The notes: generated by a model not told the origin, from the sequence alone. A stretch of DNA of 5,671 bases from Chloroflexota bacterium (GCA_013820865.1 JACDHU010000129.1:1-5671), one strand, 5' to 3'; counted from the stretch's first letter, positions 1-5,671 are shown. Made by a program: numbers and translations.

Positions 1-1785
1 CTCGAGCGACTGGCCGTCGACATCGACATGGACGAGATCGCCATGCCTCACGGCCGAACCATCGGGCGGAGGCAGCTCGTCAAGCGCCACACTGCGCTCC
101 ACGTCGCCGAATCGGATGCGGCGCACAGGCGAGCCGTTCAGGCGCCAGCCATCGGTCCACGGTGTCCTTTCGGCAGGTTCGAGCAGGCGGGCAGCAACCC
201 GCCAGTGCTCGTCGGAGGGGATCGGCGGGGCCGGTAGAACGAGGGTGGCGAGCGTGTCGGTTCGCATCTCGCCGCCGCGCGCGGAGGGCTGATCGAGCAG
301 CCAGCGCAGGAATCGCAGATTCGTGCGCACGCCCAGGATGGTCGTCGCGTCCAGCGCCGCGCGCAGCCGATCGAGCGCCTCATCGCGCGTCCGGCCGTGG
401 GCGATGAGCTTGGCGAGCATCGGGTCGTATCGATCGATGACGAGGTCACCCTCTCGAACGCCGGTGTCGACCCTGATGTCTTCAGGCCAATCGATGCGTG
501 CCATGTGCCCGGTCGCCGGCAGGAAGCCGCCTTCAGGATCCTCGGCGTAGATGCGCGCCTCGACGGCGTGACCCGTGATCTCAAGCGGTCTGCCCAATTC
601 CAGCTCCGATAGCGTTGCGCCGGCAGCGATGCGCAGCTGGTCCTCGACGAGATCGCGGCCGGTGACGGCTTCGGTGACGGGGTGCTCGACCTGGAGCCGG
701 GTATTCATCTCGAGGAAGAAGAAGTCGCCCGCATCGGTCAGGAGCATTTCTACCGTTCCGGCGCTGACGTATCCAACGCTCGACGCCAACTTCAGCGCCG
801 CCTGGCCCATGCGCTCCCGGAGCTCCGGCATGACCGATGGAGCAGGCGCCTCCTCCACGATCTTCTGGTTTCTGCGCTGAGCGCTGCAATCGCGCTCCCC
901 AAGATGAATTCCGTTCCCGTGCGCGTCGAACAGGACCTGGATCTCGACGTGCCGCGGCCCTTCCAGGTAGCGCTCGAGAATGAGCCGATCATCACCGAAG
1001 GACCGATGCGCCTCGCGACGCGCCGCCGCCAGCGCATCGGGCAGATCCGCTGCCGCGCGCACAATGTGCATGCCCTTGCCGCCGCCACCGGCGCTCGGCT
1101 TGACGAGCAGCGGGTAGCCGATGCCGGCTGCCTCCGCCGTCAGTGTGACCTCGTCGGTTGCCTCACCGTCATAGCCGGGCACGGTCGGCACACCATGCTC
1201 CGCGGCGTGCCGGCGTGCGGCCGCCTTATCGCCCATGGCCGCGATGGCTGTCGCGGGTGGTCCCACCCAGGCAAGACCGGCGTCTGTCACGGCGCGCGCG
1301 AACCTCGGGTTTTCGGCGAGGAACCCGTAGCCGGGATGGATCGCGTCGGCGTTCGTCTGGCGCGCCACCTCGAGGAGCTCGTCGCCGTCGAGGTAGGAGT
1401 CGATCTCGTTCGCCTCGTCCACGCCGTCCGGCGGTCGCTCATCGGCCGCATGGACGCCGATGACACGGATGCCCATGCGCCTTGCCGTGCGCGCGATCCG
1501 CGCGGCGATCTCGCCGCGGTTGGCGATGAGCAACGACTTGATCGATTGCGCCTGCGCGGTGCGTTGAGGCGTCGCAACTGACACGGACGAAAGCGACGAA
1601 CGCGACAAGCGAACACGGCCGCCGACGCGCGTGGCTGCCAGGCGCCCGGTGGCGATCCAACGTTGAACCGTGCGGACGGTCACGTCGAGCTCTTCAGCCA
1701 CCTCGCGCGGAGTCAGTTTCTCGCTCATGTCGCGATTGTCGCTCATCAGACTGGACCCTTCGCCCGGTGCTCGGGGGGGCGTCAT
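1..1785 (-). CDS. liuD: Biotin carboxylase (alpha) subunit of an acyl-CoA carboxylase, probably methylcrotonyl-CoA carboxylase, with an N-terminal HTH domain; 3' end beyond the window
   Basis: ATP-dependent carboxylation of biotin, feeding the carboxyltransferase LiuB; cytoplasmic. From ATG at 1785 the frame stays open for 595 codons to the left edge. Residues 24-65 form a MerR/excisionase-type HTH, 66-81 an S/T/A/Q-rich linker, and about 82-515 a complete biotin carboxylase: IANRGEIA (87-94), HPGYGFLAEN (150-159), MGDK (184-187), the ATP-grasp glycine loop GGGGKGMH (233-240) after K229, RHVEIQ (278-283), ERDCS..QRRNQK (297-308) and EMNTRLQVEHPVTE (359-372), with the expected Lys, Glu, Asn and Arg active-site residues present. 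Residues 516-595 resemble the biotin-transfer region; the biotinyl AMKM site would lie off the window. The gene starts 2 nt after the liuC stop, so it is probably co-transcribed. Substrate is inferred from liuB and liuC: an acetyl- or propionyl-CoA carboxylase alpha subunit, or one shared among carboxylases, is possible. Biotin carboxylase identity is near certain; the symbol is less so. Confidence 0.9.
   Translation of the reverse strand, partial: MTPPRAPGEGSSLMSDNRDMSEKLTPREVAEELDVTVRTVQRWIATGRLAATRVGGRVRLSRSSLSSVSVATPQRTAQAQSIKSLLIANRGEIAARIARTARRMGIRVIGVHAADERPPDGVDEANEIDSYLDGDELLEVARQTNADAIHPGYGFLAENPRFARAVTDAGLAWVGPPATAIAAMGDKAAARRHAAEHGVPTVPGYDGEATDEVTLTAEAAGIGYPLLVKPSAGGGGKGMHIVRAAADLPDALAAARREAHRSFGDDRLILERYLEGPRHVEIQVLFDAHGNGIHLGERDCSAQRRNQKIVEEAPAPSVMPELRERMGQAALKLASSVGYVSAGTVEMLLTDAGDFFFLEMNTRLQVEHPVTEAVTGRDLVEDQLRIAAGATLSELELGRPLEITGHAVEARIYAEDPEGGFLPATGHMARIDWPEDIRVDTGVREGDLVIDRYDPMLAKLIAHGRTRDEALDRLRAALDATTILGVRTNLRFLRWLLDQPSARGGEMRTDTLATLVLPAPPIPSDEHWRVAARLLEPAERTPWTDGWRLNGSPVRRIRFGDVERSVALDELPPPDGSAVRHGDLVHVDVDGQSLE
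1543..1590 (-). other. Interdomain linker between HTH and biotin carboxylase
   Basis: Residues 66-81 are rich in Ser, Thr, Ala and Gln and carry one Pro, which suggests a flexible tether. Codon choice is a little less GC-rich in third positions (tca, gtt, cct, caa, caa) than in the flanking domains, which would fit former noncoding or unconstrained sequence. The only plausible internal start here is a GTG at 1584 with no visible ribosome binding site. Confidence 0.6.
1591..1716 (-). other. MerR/excisionase/BldC-like winged helix-turn-helix domain fused to the biotin carboxylase
   Basis: Residues 24-65 of the liuD frame follow the HTH_17 (excisionase-family) pattern: LTPREVAEELDV gives the first helix and turn, TVRTVQRWIATGRL the recognition helix with the typical aromatic W43 and the G47-R48-L49 turn, and TRVGGRVRLSRSSL the basic wing ending in the family's R-x-S/P-x-x-L signature. 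Eight of the residues from 36 to 62 are arginine, consistent with DNA contact. The family is known from phage excisionases, BldC-like regulators and MerR regulators; fusion to a biotin carboxylase is not its usual context. DNA binding is inferred from the family, not shown. Confidence 0.85.
1773..1779. repeat. Seven-base G/C homopolymer in the first codons of liuD
   Basis: Seven consecutive G on the plus strand (C on the coding strand) fall in codons 3-5 of the liuD frame, between the candidate starts M1 (1785) and M14 (1746). Such tracts are prone to slippage and to sequencing error. An indel here would disrupt translation from M1 but leave a protein starting at M14, with the HTH intact. Confidence 0.7.
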
Positions 1786-1787
1786 CG

Positions 1788-2567
1788 TTAGTCCCTCCAG
1801 CCTGGCGGCCGCTTCTCGAGGAACGCTGCGAGGCCCTCCTGGCCCTCCTTCGACGTCCGTTGCCGCGCAATCAGGCTCACGGTGTGTAGCCTCGCCGCAT
1901 CCGGCTCGAGCGTTCTGAGCTCTCGAACGAGTGCCTTCGCCGACCGCGCGGCGGTCGGGCCGGCGGCGCGCAGCTCGACGAGCAGCTCCTCGATACGCGC
2001 GTCGAGCGCAGCCTCATCGCCCACCACCTCGTGGACGAGCCCGATCTGGTGAGCACGGCGAGCATCCAGACGCTGTCCCGTCGCGAAGAGTGCGCGGGCG
2101 TGTGACTCGCCGATCTTGGGGAGCACGAACGTGCTGATCACGGCCGGCAGGATTCCGAGCTTGACCTCCGTGAAGCCGAACCATGCATCGGCGGTGGCGA
2201 CGACGATGTCGCTGACGGCGCAGAGCCCCATGCCGCCACCGAGGGCGGCACCCTGCACCCGCGCAATGACCGGAACGGGACAGGTATCGATGGCCGTGAA
2301 CATGGCCTGCATGGCGGCGGCGTCTCGCTCGTTCTCCTCGACCGACAGGCCGAAGGCGGCCCGCATCCACTCCATGTCGGCGCCGGCGCAGAACGTTGGG
2401 CCCTCCCCGGCCAGCACGACCCCGCGCAGCGCTGAATCGGCCGCCAGGTCGTCGAAGGTCGAACGAAGGTCGGCGATGAGCGCCGCGTTGAACGCGTTCC
2501 GGACCTCCGGCCGATCGAGGGTGACCCGCGCGATTGCGCCGTCACGCGTGACTCGCAGGCCAGTCAT
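1788..2567 (-). CDS. liuC: Enoyl-CoA hydratase/isomerase family protein, probable methylglutaconyl-CoA hydratase
   Basis: Crotonase-fold enzyme of 259 residues, the normal family length; likely hydrates 3-methylglutaconyl-CoA to 3-hydroxy-3-methylglutaryl-CoA in leucine breakdown. Visible motifs: RPEVRNAFN (19-27), the CoA/oxyanion segment FCAGADMEWM (59-68), the IARVQGAALGGGMGL stretch (101-115) and FGFTEVKLGILPAVIS (130-145) followed by the KIGESHARALF segment typical of bacterial LiuC-type hydratases. Of the two catalytic glutamates of classical crotonase, the second is present (E134) but the first position is Gly (G114), as in many LiuC-like proteins. The ATG overlaps the sseB stop as ATGA, pointing to translational coupling; no strong ribosome binding site is seen. 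The TAA stop lies 2 nt before liuD. The liu context supports the assignment; a different short-chain enoyl-CoA hydratase remains possible. Confidence 0.85.
   Translation of the reverse strand: MTGLRVTRDGAIARVTLDRPEVRNAFNAALIADLRSTFDDLAADSALRGVVLAGEGPTFCAGADMEWMRAAFGLSVEENERDAAAMQAMFTAIDTCPVPVIARVQGAALGGGMGLCAVSDIVVATADAWFGFTEVKLGILPAVISTFVLPKIGESHARALFATGQRLDARRAHQIGLVHEVVGDEAALDARIEELLVELRAAGPTAARSAKALVRELRTLEPDAARLHTVSLIARQRTSKEGQEGLAAFLEKRPPGWRD
1793..1798 (-). promoter_or_regulatory. Ribosome binding site for liuD that fixes the start upstream of the HTH
   Basis: GGAGGG on the minus strand, 7 nt before the ATG at 1785 and inside the last codons of liuC. It is the best Shine-Dalgarno match seen in the window. 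A second, weaker site (GAAGGG at 1756-1761) precedes the in-frame ATG at 1746 (M14) with a 9-nt spacer. Both candidate starts include the HTH. Confidence 0.8.
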
Positions 2568-3370
2568 CGGCCGCGACCGCGACGATAGAACGGCTCGGCC
2601 ACGGCGCGGACCTGGGCCAGCAGGGGCTCCTCCAGCCAGACGACATCGGTGCCATCGGGGACGTCCACCGTGGCGCTCGCACCGGGCTCTCCGACCAGGC
2701 CGAGCATCAATCGCGGGAGCCCGTCGGGCCCGTCACGTTCGGCCAGGTAGGCGGCACCCACCGCGGTCTGACGCAGTGCCTCGGCCACACCGGTCTCGAT
2801 GTCGCGGGTGTCCTGGCCGGAGAGGCGCACTCGGATCGACGAGCGCGTTGTCGTCGCGAACAGGGGCTCGCCACTGCCGGGCAGGCGGCCGTCCGCCAGA
2901 GCGGCGAGCTCATCGGCGTCGAAGCGATATGGCACCGGGCCGGCAGGGTCCATGATCGCCGGCAGACCCGCCGCCGCAAGGTTCGCGATCGCGATACGCG
3001 CCGGCAGGGGCAGGTTGCCGGTCCGTGCCGGAGCCCAGGCAGCAAGCGCCCCGACGGAGGCGAACATGACGCTCACGGGCTTACCCTCGCCTTCCTGCGC
3101 CAGCATCACGCTGATCTCGACCTGCTCGTCATCGTTGACGGCCGATGCCAGCGCCGCCTTCGCTTCATCGCCGTGCTCGGGCGGCACGGGCAGCAGCAGG
3201 GTGCCGCTCATGAGCGTCCGATAGAAGGCCTCGAGCGGGCCGCGGTCGCCGCGCTCCTCGCCCTCGCGCGCGGCCAGCATGGCGTCGAACAGGTTCGCGG
3301 CGCTTGTCTCGAGCGCCCCCGAAGGGATGCTGCGGTCGTGTGAGCCCGGGGTCGGGCGATCAGGAATCAT
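2564..3370 (-). CDS. SseB-family protein
   Basis: A 268-residue protein when started at the ATG at 3370. Residues about 25-165 resemble the SseB N-terminal domain: LFDAMLAAREG, AFYRTLMSGTLLLPVP (48-63), an SVMFASVGALAAWAP segment (100-114) and IMDPAGPVPYRFDADELAAL (139-158). Residues about 177-227 (IRVRLSGQD, VAEALRQTAVGAAYLAE, LMLGLVGE) resemble the SseB C-terminal domain. No signal peptide or membrane segment is seen, so it is probably cytosolic. The biochemical role of the family is not established; the E. coli name refers to a serine-sensitivity phenotype. Its TGA overlaps the liuC start by 4 bp, so it is probably made together with the leucine-degradation enzymes. The start is uncertain: an in-frame ATG at 3403 would add 11 residues, and no Shine-Dalgarno site precedes either. 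The frame stays open far upstream only as antisense of the VOC gene. Confidence 0.8.
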   Translation of the reverse strand: MIPDRPTPGSHDRSIPSGALETSAANLFDAMLAAREGEERGDRGPLEAFYRTLMSGTLLLPVPPEHGDEAKAALASAVNDDEQVEISVMLAQEGEGKPVSVMFASVGALAAWAPARTGNLPLPARIAIANLAAAGLPAIMDPAGPVPYRFDADELAALADGRLPGSGEPLFATTTRSSIRVRLSGQDTRDIETGVAEALRQTAVGAAYLAERDGPDGLPRLMLGLVGEPGASATVDVPDGTDVVWLEEPLLAQVRAVAEPFYRRGRGR

Positions 3371-3409
3371 GGGTCCGGTGAGCGTAGCGGATGGTGCTAG
3401 CATCGGCGC
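3371..3409. promoter_or_regulatory. 39-bp divergent promoter region between the SseB-family gene and the VOC gene
   Basis: The only real intergenic spacer in the window. On the plus strand TAGCAT (3398-3403) fits a TANNNT -10 box and lies 6 nt before the VOC ATG at 3410, as expected for a leaderless transcript. On the minus strand TACGCT (3381-3386) fits a TANNNT box 10 nt before the sseB ATG at 3370. No convincing -35 boxes or Shine-Dalgarno sites are seen. An 8-bp palindrome, TGCTAGCA (3395-3402), overlaps the plus-strand -10 candidate and could be an operator. Motifs this short arise by chance, so the promoter assignment is inference. Confidence 0.4.
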
Positions 3410-4201
3410 ATGATCCGAGGCATCGACCACCTCGTCATCGCCTGTGCCGATCCGGACGCCGCGGCGGCCGAACTCGAGTCGGCTCTCGGGCTCACCTGCA
3501 CCGGCGGGGGTCGACACGCCGGGCGGGGTACGTGGAATCGGATCGCCTGGCTGGCCGATGGCTCGTACCTGGAGTTGATCGGCGTTGACGATCGTGAGGC
3601 GGCGCTCATGCAGCCGGTCGGAGCCGCCACGGCCCGCATGCTCGACGAGCATGGTGCGGGCCTGGCGACATACGCGCTCCTGGTCGACGACATCGAGCTG
3701 ACCGCGGCAGGAATGCGTGCCGCCGGATCTTCGCTGGGCCCCGTTCAGCGCGGCTCGCGCACCCGCGAGGATGGCGAGGTGGTGGAATGGTGGACCGCCA
3801 TCCCTGACGCCCCATTGACCCCGACGTCCCCGTTTCTCATCGAGCACGCCTACGTCGGGTCGGAATGGGGCCGCCCGGCGCTCGAGGCTCGGGCTGCCTT
3901 CGCGCACCCGATCGGCTCGCCGGTCCTCCTCGCGCGACTCGACATCGCCGCCGCTGATCCTCCATCGCTCGCCGCCGACCTGCACACCGAGTTCGAGCTC
4001 GCCTTCTGGGCGGTTGCCGATCTGGCCGTGGCGGACGTCGGCTCGCACGTCGTGCGCATCGTCCCCAGCCGCGAGATGGCGCTGCCGGCGGTGATCACCC
4101 TCGGCGCGGACGTCGATGCACCGCGCACCGTCGATTTGCTGGGAGTCCGGTTCAACGTCGAACGGGTCGAGTTGCCGGTGCCTACATCCGGTAGAGGCTG
4201 A
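3410..4201 (+). CDS. VOC superfamily protein with glyoxalase-like domain
   Basis: A 263-residue protein of the vicinal-oxygen-chelate superfamily, resembling the Glyoxalase_3 (glyoxalase-like) family. The start MIRGIDHLVIACADPDAAAAE holds the first beta strand with the possible metal ligand H7 and the first helix. GGRHAGRGTWNRIAWLADG (33-51) and SYLELIGVD (52-60, E55 a possible ligand) form the family's core signature, and PFLIEH (141-146) supplies a further conserved His. The second half (about 165-260) is less typical but continues as beta-rich sequence. Substrate is unknown. It is the only plus-strand gene, placed inside a minus-strand leucine-catabolism group, with its 3' end overlapping liuB by 20 bp. 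No ribosome binding site is seen; a TAGCAT box 6 nt upstream of the ATG suggests a leaderless mRNA. The start fits the usual beginning of the family. Confidence 0.8.
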   Translation: MIRGIDHLVIACADPDAAAAELESALGLTCTGGGRHAGRGTWNRIAWLADGSYLELIGVDDREAALMQPVGAATARMLDEHGAGLATYALLVDDIELTAAGMRAAGSSLGPVQRGSRTREDGEVVEWWTAIPDAPLTPTSPFLIEHAYVGSEWGRPALEARAAFAHPIGSPVLLARLDIAAADPPSLAADLHTEFELAFWAVADLAVADVGSHVVRIVPSREMALPAVITLGADVDAPRTVDLLGVRFNVERVELPVPTSGRG

Positions 4202-5671
4202 ACCCGGGTTCCGGGATCGGCGCATTGAGGGCGGCGGAGATGCCAAGCGCCAGCACGCGGCGCGTGTCCATGGGGTCGATCACCCCGTCGTCCCACAGCC
4301 GCGCGGTGGAGTGGTAGGGGGAGCCCTCACGCTCGTACTTTTCGAGGATCGGCGCTTCAAAGGCGTCGCGATCCGCATCGGTCTTGAAGCCTCCGCGGAC
4401 GGTCGACAGCACCCGGGCAGCCTGGGAACCGCCCATGACCGAAATCCGCGCATTCGGCCACATCCACAGCTCGCGCGGCGAGTACGCGCGACCGGCCATG
4501 CCGTAGTTCCCGGCGCCGAATGAGCCGCCGATGATGACGGTGAACTTTGGCACGTTCGTCGTGCTCACCGCGGTCACGAGCTTGGCGCCGTCGCGCGCGA
4601 TCCCGCCGGCCTCGTACTCGCGGCCGACCATGAAGCCGGTGATGTTCTGGAGGAAGACGAGCGGGATCTTGCGCTGGCTGGCGAGTTCCACGAAGTGGGC
4701 GCCCTTGAGGGCCGACTCGCTGAACAGGATCCCGTTGTTGGCGATGATCCCCACCGGGTAGCCATGGATGCGGGCGAACCCGGTGACGAGGGTGGTGCCG
4801 TAGCGCTCCTTGAACTCGTGGAAGTCTGATCCGTCGATCAGGCGCGCTATCACCTCGCGGACGTCGTAGCTCTGCCTGGAATCTGCGGGAATGACGGCAT
4901 AGAGGCCTTCTGGATGGACCGATGGCTCGCGCGGCTCGCCAACCTCCCATGGCGGATCCGGCTTGCGCCAGGCCAGGTTGCGAACGATCTGGCGACCGAT
5001 TGCGATCGCGTGTTCGTCGTTCAGCGCGTAGTGGTCGGCGACTCCGGATTGGGTGGTGTGAACCTCGGCCCCGCCGAGCTGCTCGGCCGTGACGACCTCG
5101 CCCGTGGCGGCCTGCACCAGCGGCGGGCCGCCCAGGAAAATGGTGCCGGTGCCTTTGACGATGACCGTTTCGTCGGACATGGCCGGGACGTACGCGCCGC
5201 CCGCCGTGCAGGAGCCCATGACGAGGGCGACCTGCGGGATGCGGCGCGCGCTGAGCTGGGCCTGGTTGTAGAAGATGCGCCCGAAGTGATCGCGATCGGG
5301 GAACACTTCGTCCTGGAGTGGCAGGAAGGCGCCCCCCGAGTCCACCAGGTAGATACAGGGGAGCCGGTTGTCGAGTGCGATCTCCTGCGCGCGCAGATGC
5401 TTCCTGACCGTGAGCGGGTAGTACGTCCCGCCTTTGACCGTCGCGTCGTTGGCGACGATCACGCACTCGACTCCCTCCACGCGGCCGACGCCGGTCACGA
5501 TCCCGGCGCCCGGCGCATCGTCGTCATACACGCCATTGGCGGCGTGGGCGCTCAGCTCAAGGAAGGCTGAGCCGGGGTCAAGCAGCCGGTCGATCCGCTC
5601 GCGCACCGGCAGCTTGCCGCGTTCGCGATGGCGCTCGATGGATCGGTCATCGCCGCCGGCACCGTTGTGCG
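4182..5671 (-). CDS. liuB: Methylcrotonyl-CoA carboxylase carboxyltransferase (beta) subunit; 5' end beyond the window
   Basis: Transfers CO2 from carboxybiotin on the alpha subunit to 3-methylcrotonyl-CoA in leucine/isovalerate degradation; cytoplasmic. The visible 495 residues are counted from the first whole codon at 5669. RGKLPVRERIDRLLDPGS (17-34) is the canonical region near the N-terminus, so only a short segment (about 40 residues by the usual length) is missing. The N-terminal carboxyltransferase half has GGAFLPLQDEVFPD (112-125) and MGSCTAGGAYVPAMSDE (151-167), the oxyanion-glycine segment. The C-terminal half has FLQNITGFMVGREYEAGG (339-356) and GGSFGAGNYGMAGRAYSP (381-398), which are characteristic of MCC beta rather than acetyl- or propionyl-CoA carboxylase beta. 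A GTG at 5606 is an internal Val, because family homology and the open frame continue upstream of it. The TAG stop lies inside the 3' end of the convergent VOC gene. Confidence 0.95.
   Translation of the reverse strand, partial: HNGAGGDDRSIERHRERGKLPVRERIDRLLDPGSAFLELSAHAANGVYDDDAPGAGIVTGVGRVEGVECVIVANDATVKGGTYYPLTVRKHLRAQEIALDNRLPCIYLVDSGGAFLPLQDEVFPDRDHFGRIFYNQAQLSARRIPQVALVMGSCTAGGAYVPAMSDETVIVKGTGTIFLGGPPLVQAATGEVVTAEQLGGAEVHTTQSGVADHYALNDEHAIAIGRQIVRNLAWRKPDPPWEVGEPREPSVHPEGLYAVIPADSRQSYDVREVIARLIDGSDFHEFKERYGTTLVTGFARIHGYPVGIIANNGILFSESALKGAHFVELASQRKIPLVFLQNITGFMVGREYEAGGIARDGAKLVTAVSTTNVPKFTVIIGGSFGAGNYGMAGRAYSPRELWMWPNARISVMGGSQAARVLSTVRGGFKTDADRDAFEAPILEKYEREGSPYHSTARLWDDGVIDPMDTRRVLALGISAALNAPIPEPGFSLYRM
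4203..4215 (+). terminator. Weak hairpin near the convergent ends of the VOC gene and liuB
   Basis: CCCGG-GTT-CCGGG forms a 5-bp all-GC stem with a 3-nt loop directly after the VOC stop codon and inside the last codons of liuB. It overlaps a 12-bp perfect palindrome, GAACCCGGGTTC (4200-4211). There is no following T-run on either strand, so it is at best a poor intrinsic terminator and may be incidental coding sequence. Confidence 0.2.

Noticed and set aside
682..1581. A 299-codon plus-strand open frame
   Set aside because: It is antisense to the biotin carboxylase, whose motifs are clear and continuous; long antisense frames are expected in GC-rich genes.
1591..1716. Excisionase-like HTH as evidence of a prophage or integrated element
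   Set aside because: There is no integrase, attachment-site repeat or other mobile gene, and the domain is in frame with a housekeeping enzyme within a tight operon.
3371..4246. Upstream extension of the SseB frame to a 560-residue minus-strand protein
   Set aside because: The extra N-terminal part is antisense to the well-supported VOC gene, is arginine- and glycine-rich without family motifs, and SseB homology begins only near residue 25 after the ATG at 3370.
4357..5466. A 369-codon minus-strand open frame inside liuB
   Set aside because: It is a shifted frame of liuB with an arginine/proline-rich, low-complexity translation; the liuB frame carries all carboxyltransferase motifs.
4914..5570. 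A 218-codon plus-strand open frame
   Set aside because: Antisense to liuB, with no recognisable domain.
5604..5606. GTG as the start of liuB
   Set aside because: The frame is open to the window edge, and the residues before it (IERHRERGKLP) match the conserved region upstream in carboxyltransferase subunits, so the true start is off the window.
1..5671. RNA genes, CRISPR arrays, riboswitches and insertion sequences
   Set aside because: The window is almost wholly covered by protein-coding genes, and no tRNA-like fold, direct-repeat array or terminal inverted repeats were recognised by eye.

Overview
This window comes from a high-GC bacterium. The sequence is strongly GC-rich by eye, codons favour G or C in the third position, intergenic gaps are tiny, and genes overlap. 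The proteins and the TANNNT-type near-leaderless start signals would fit Actinomycetota or a high-GC Chloroflexota lineage (for example Limnocylindria-like), but nothing here settles the phylum. There is no rRNA, tRNA, CRISPR array, insertion sequence or phage gene.

Layout from right to left, because four of the five genes read on the minus strand. At 4182-5671 lies the 3' part of liuB, the carboxyltransferase (beta) subunit of a methylcrotonyl-CoA carboxylase; its N-terminus is beyond the right edge. At 3410-4201 a glyoxalase-like VOC protein reads on the plus strand, and its 3' end overlaps that of liuB by 20 bp. A 39-bp divergent gap at 3371-3409 separates it from a minus-strand group of three closely packed genes: an SseB-family protein (2564-3370), a LiuC-type enoyl-CoA hydratase (1788-2567, start overlapping the sseB stop by 4 bp as ATGA), and a biotin carboxylase (alpha) subunit (1-1785, start 2 bp after the liuC stop). 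The alpha-subunit gene runs off the left edge before its biotin-carrier domain. No stretch above 300 bases lacks a gene; the only gaps are 3371-3409 and the 2 bases between liuC and liuD.

Together LiuB, LiuC and the alpha subunit form the middle of the leucine/isovalerate (Liu) pathway: 3-methylcrotonyl-CoA is carboxylated to 3-methylglutaconyl-CoA by LiuB plus LiuD, then hydrated to HMG-CoA by LiuC. The SseB-like and VOC proteins are accessory and have no assigned role here.

The most notable feature is that the biotin carboxylase reading frame does not begin at the usual 'IANRGEIA' start. It carries about 80 extra N-terminal residues forming a MerR/excisionase/BldC-type helix-turn-helix domain (about residues 24-65) joined in frame, with no stop and no ATG between the two parts. 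A strong ribosome binding site (GGAGGG, 7-nt spacing) sits before the HTH start. This is an apparent fusion of a DNA-binding domain to a central metabolic enzyme, in a pathway whose known regulator in Proteobacteria (LiuR) belongs to the MerR family. The second notable feature is the architecture: a minus-strand catabolic group interrupted by one plus-strand gene, with no clear terminator between, which resembles a noncontiguous operon.
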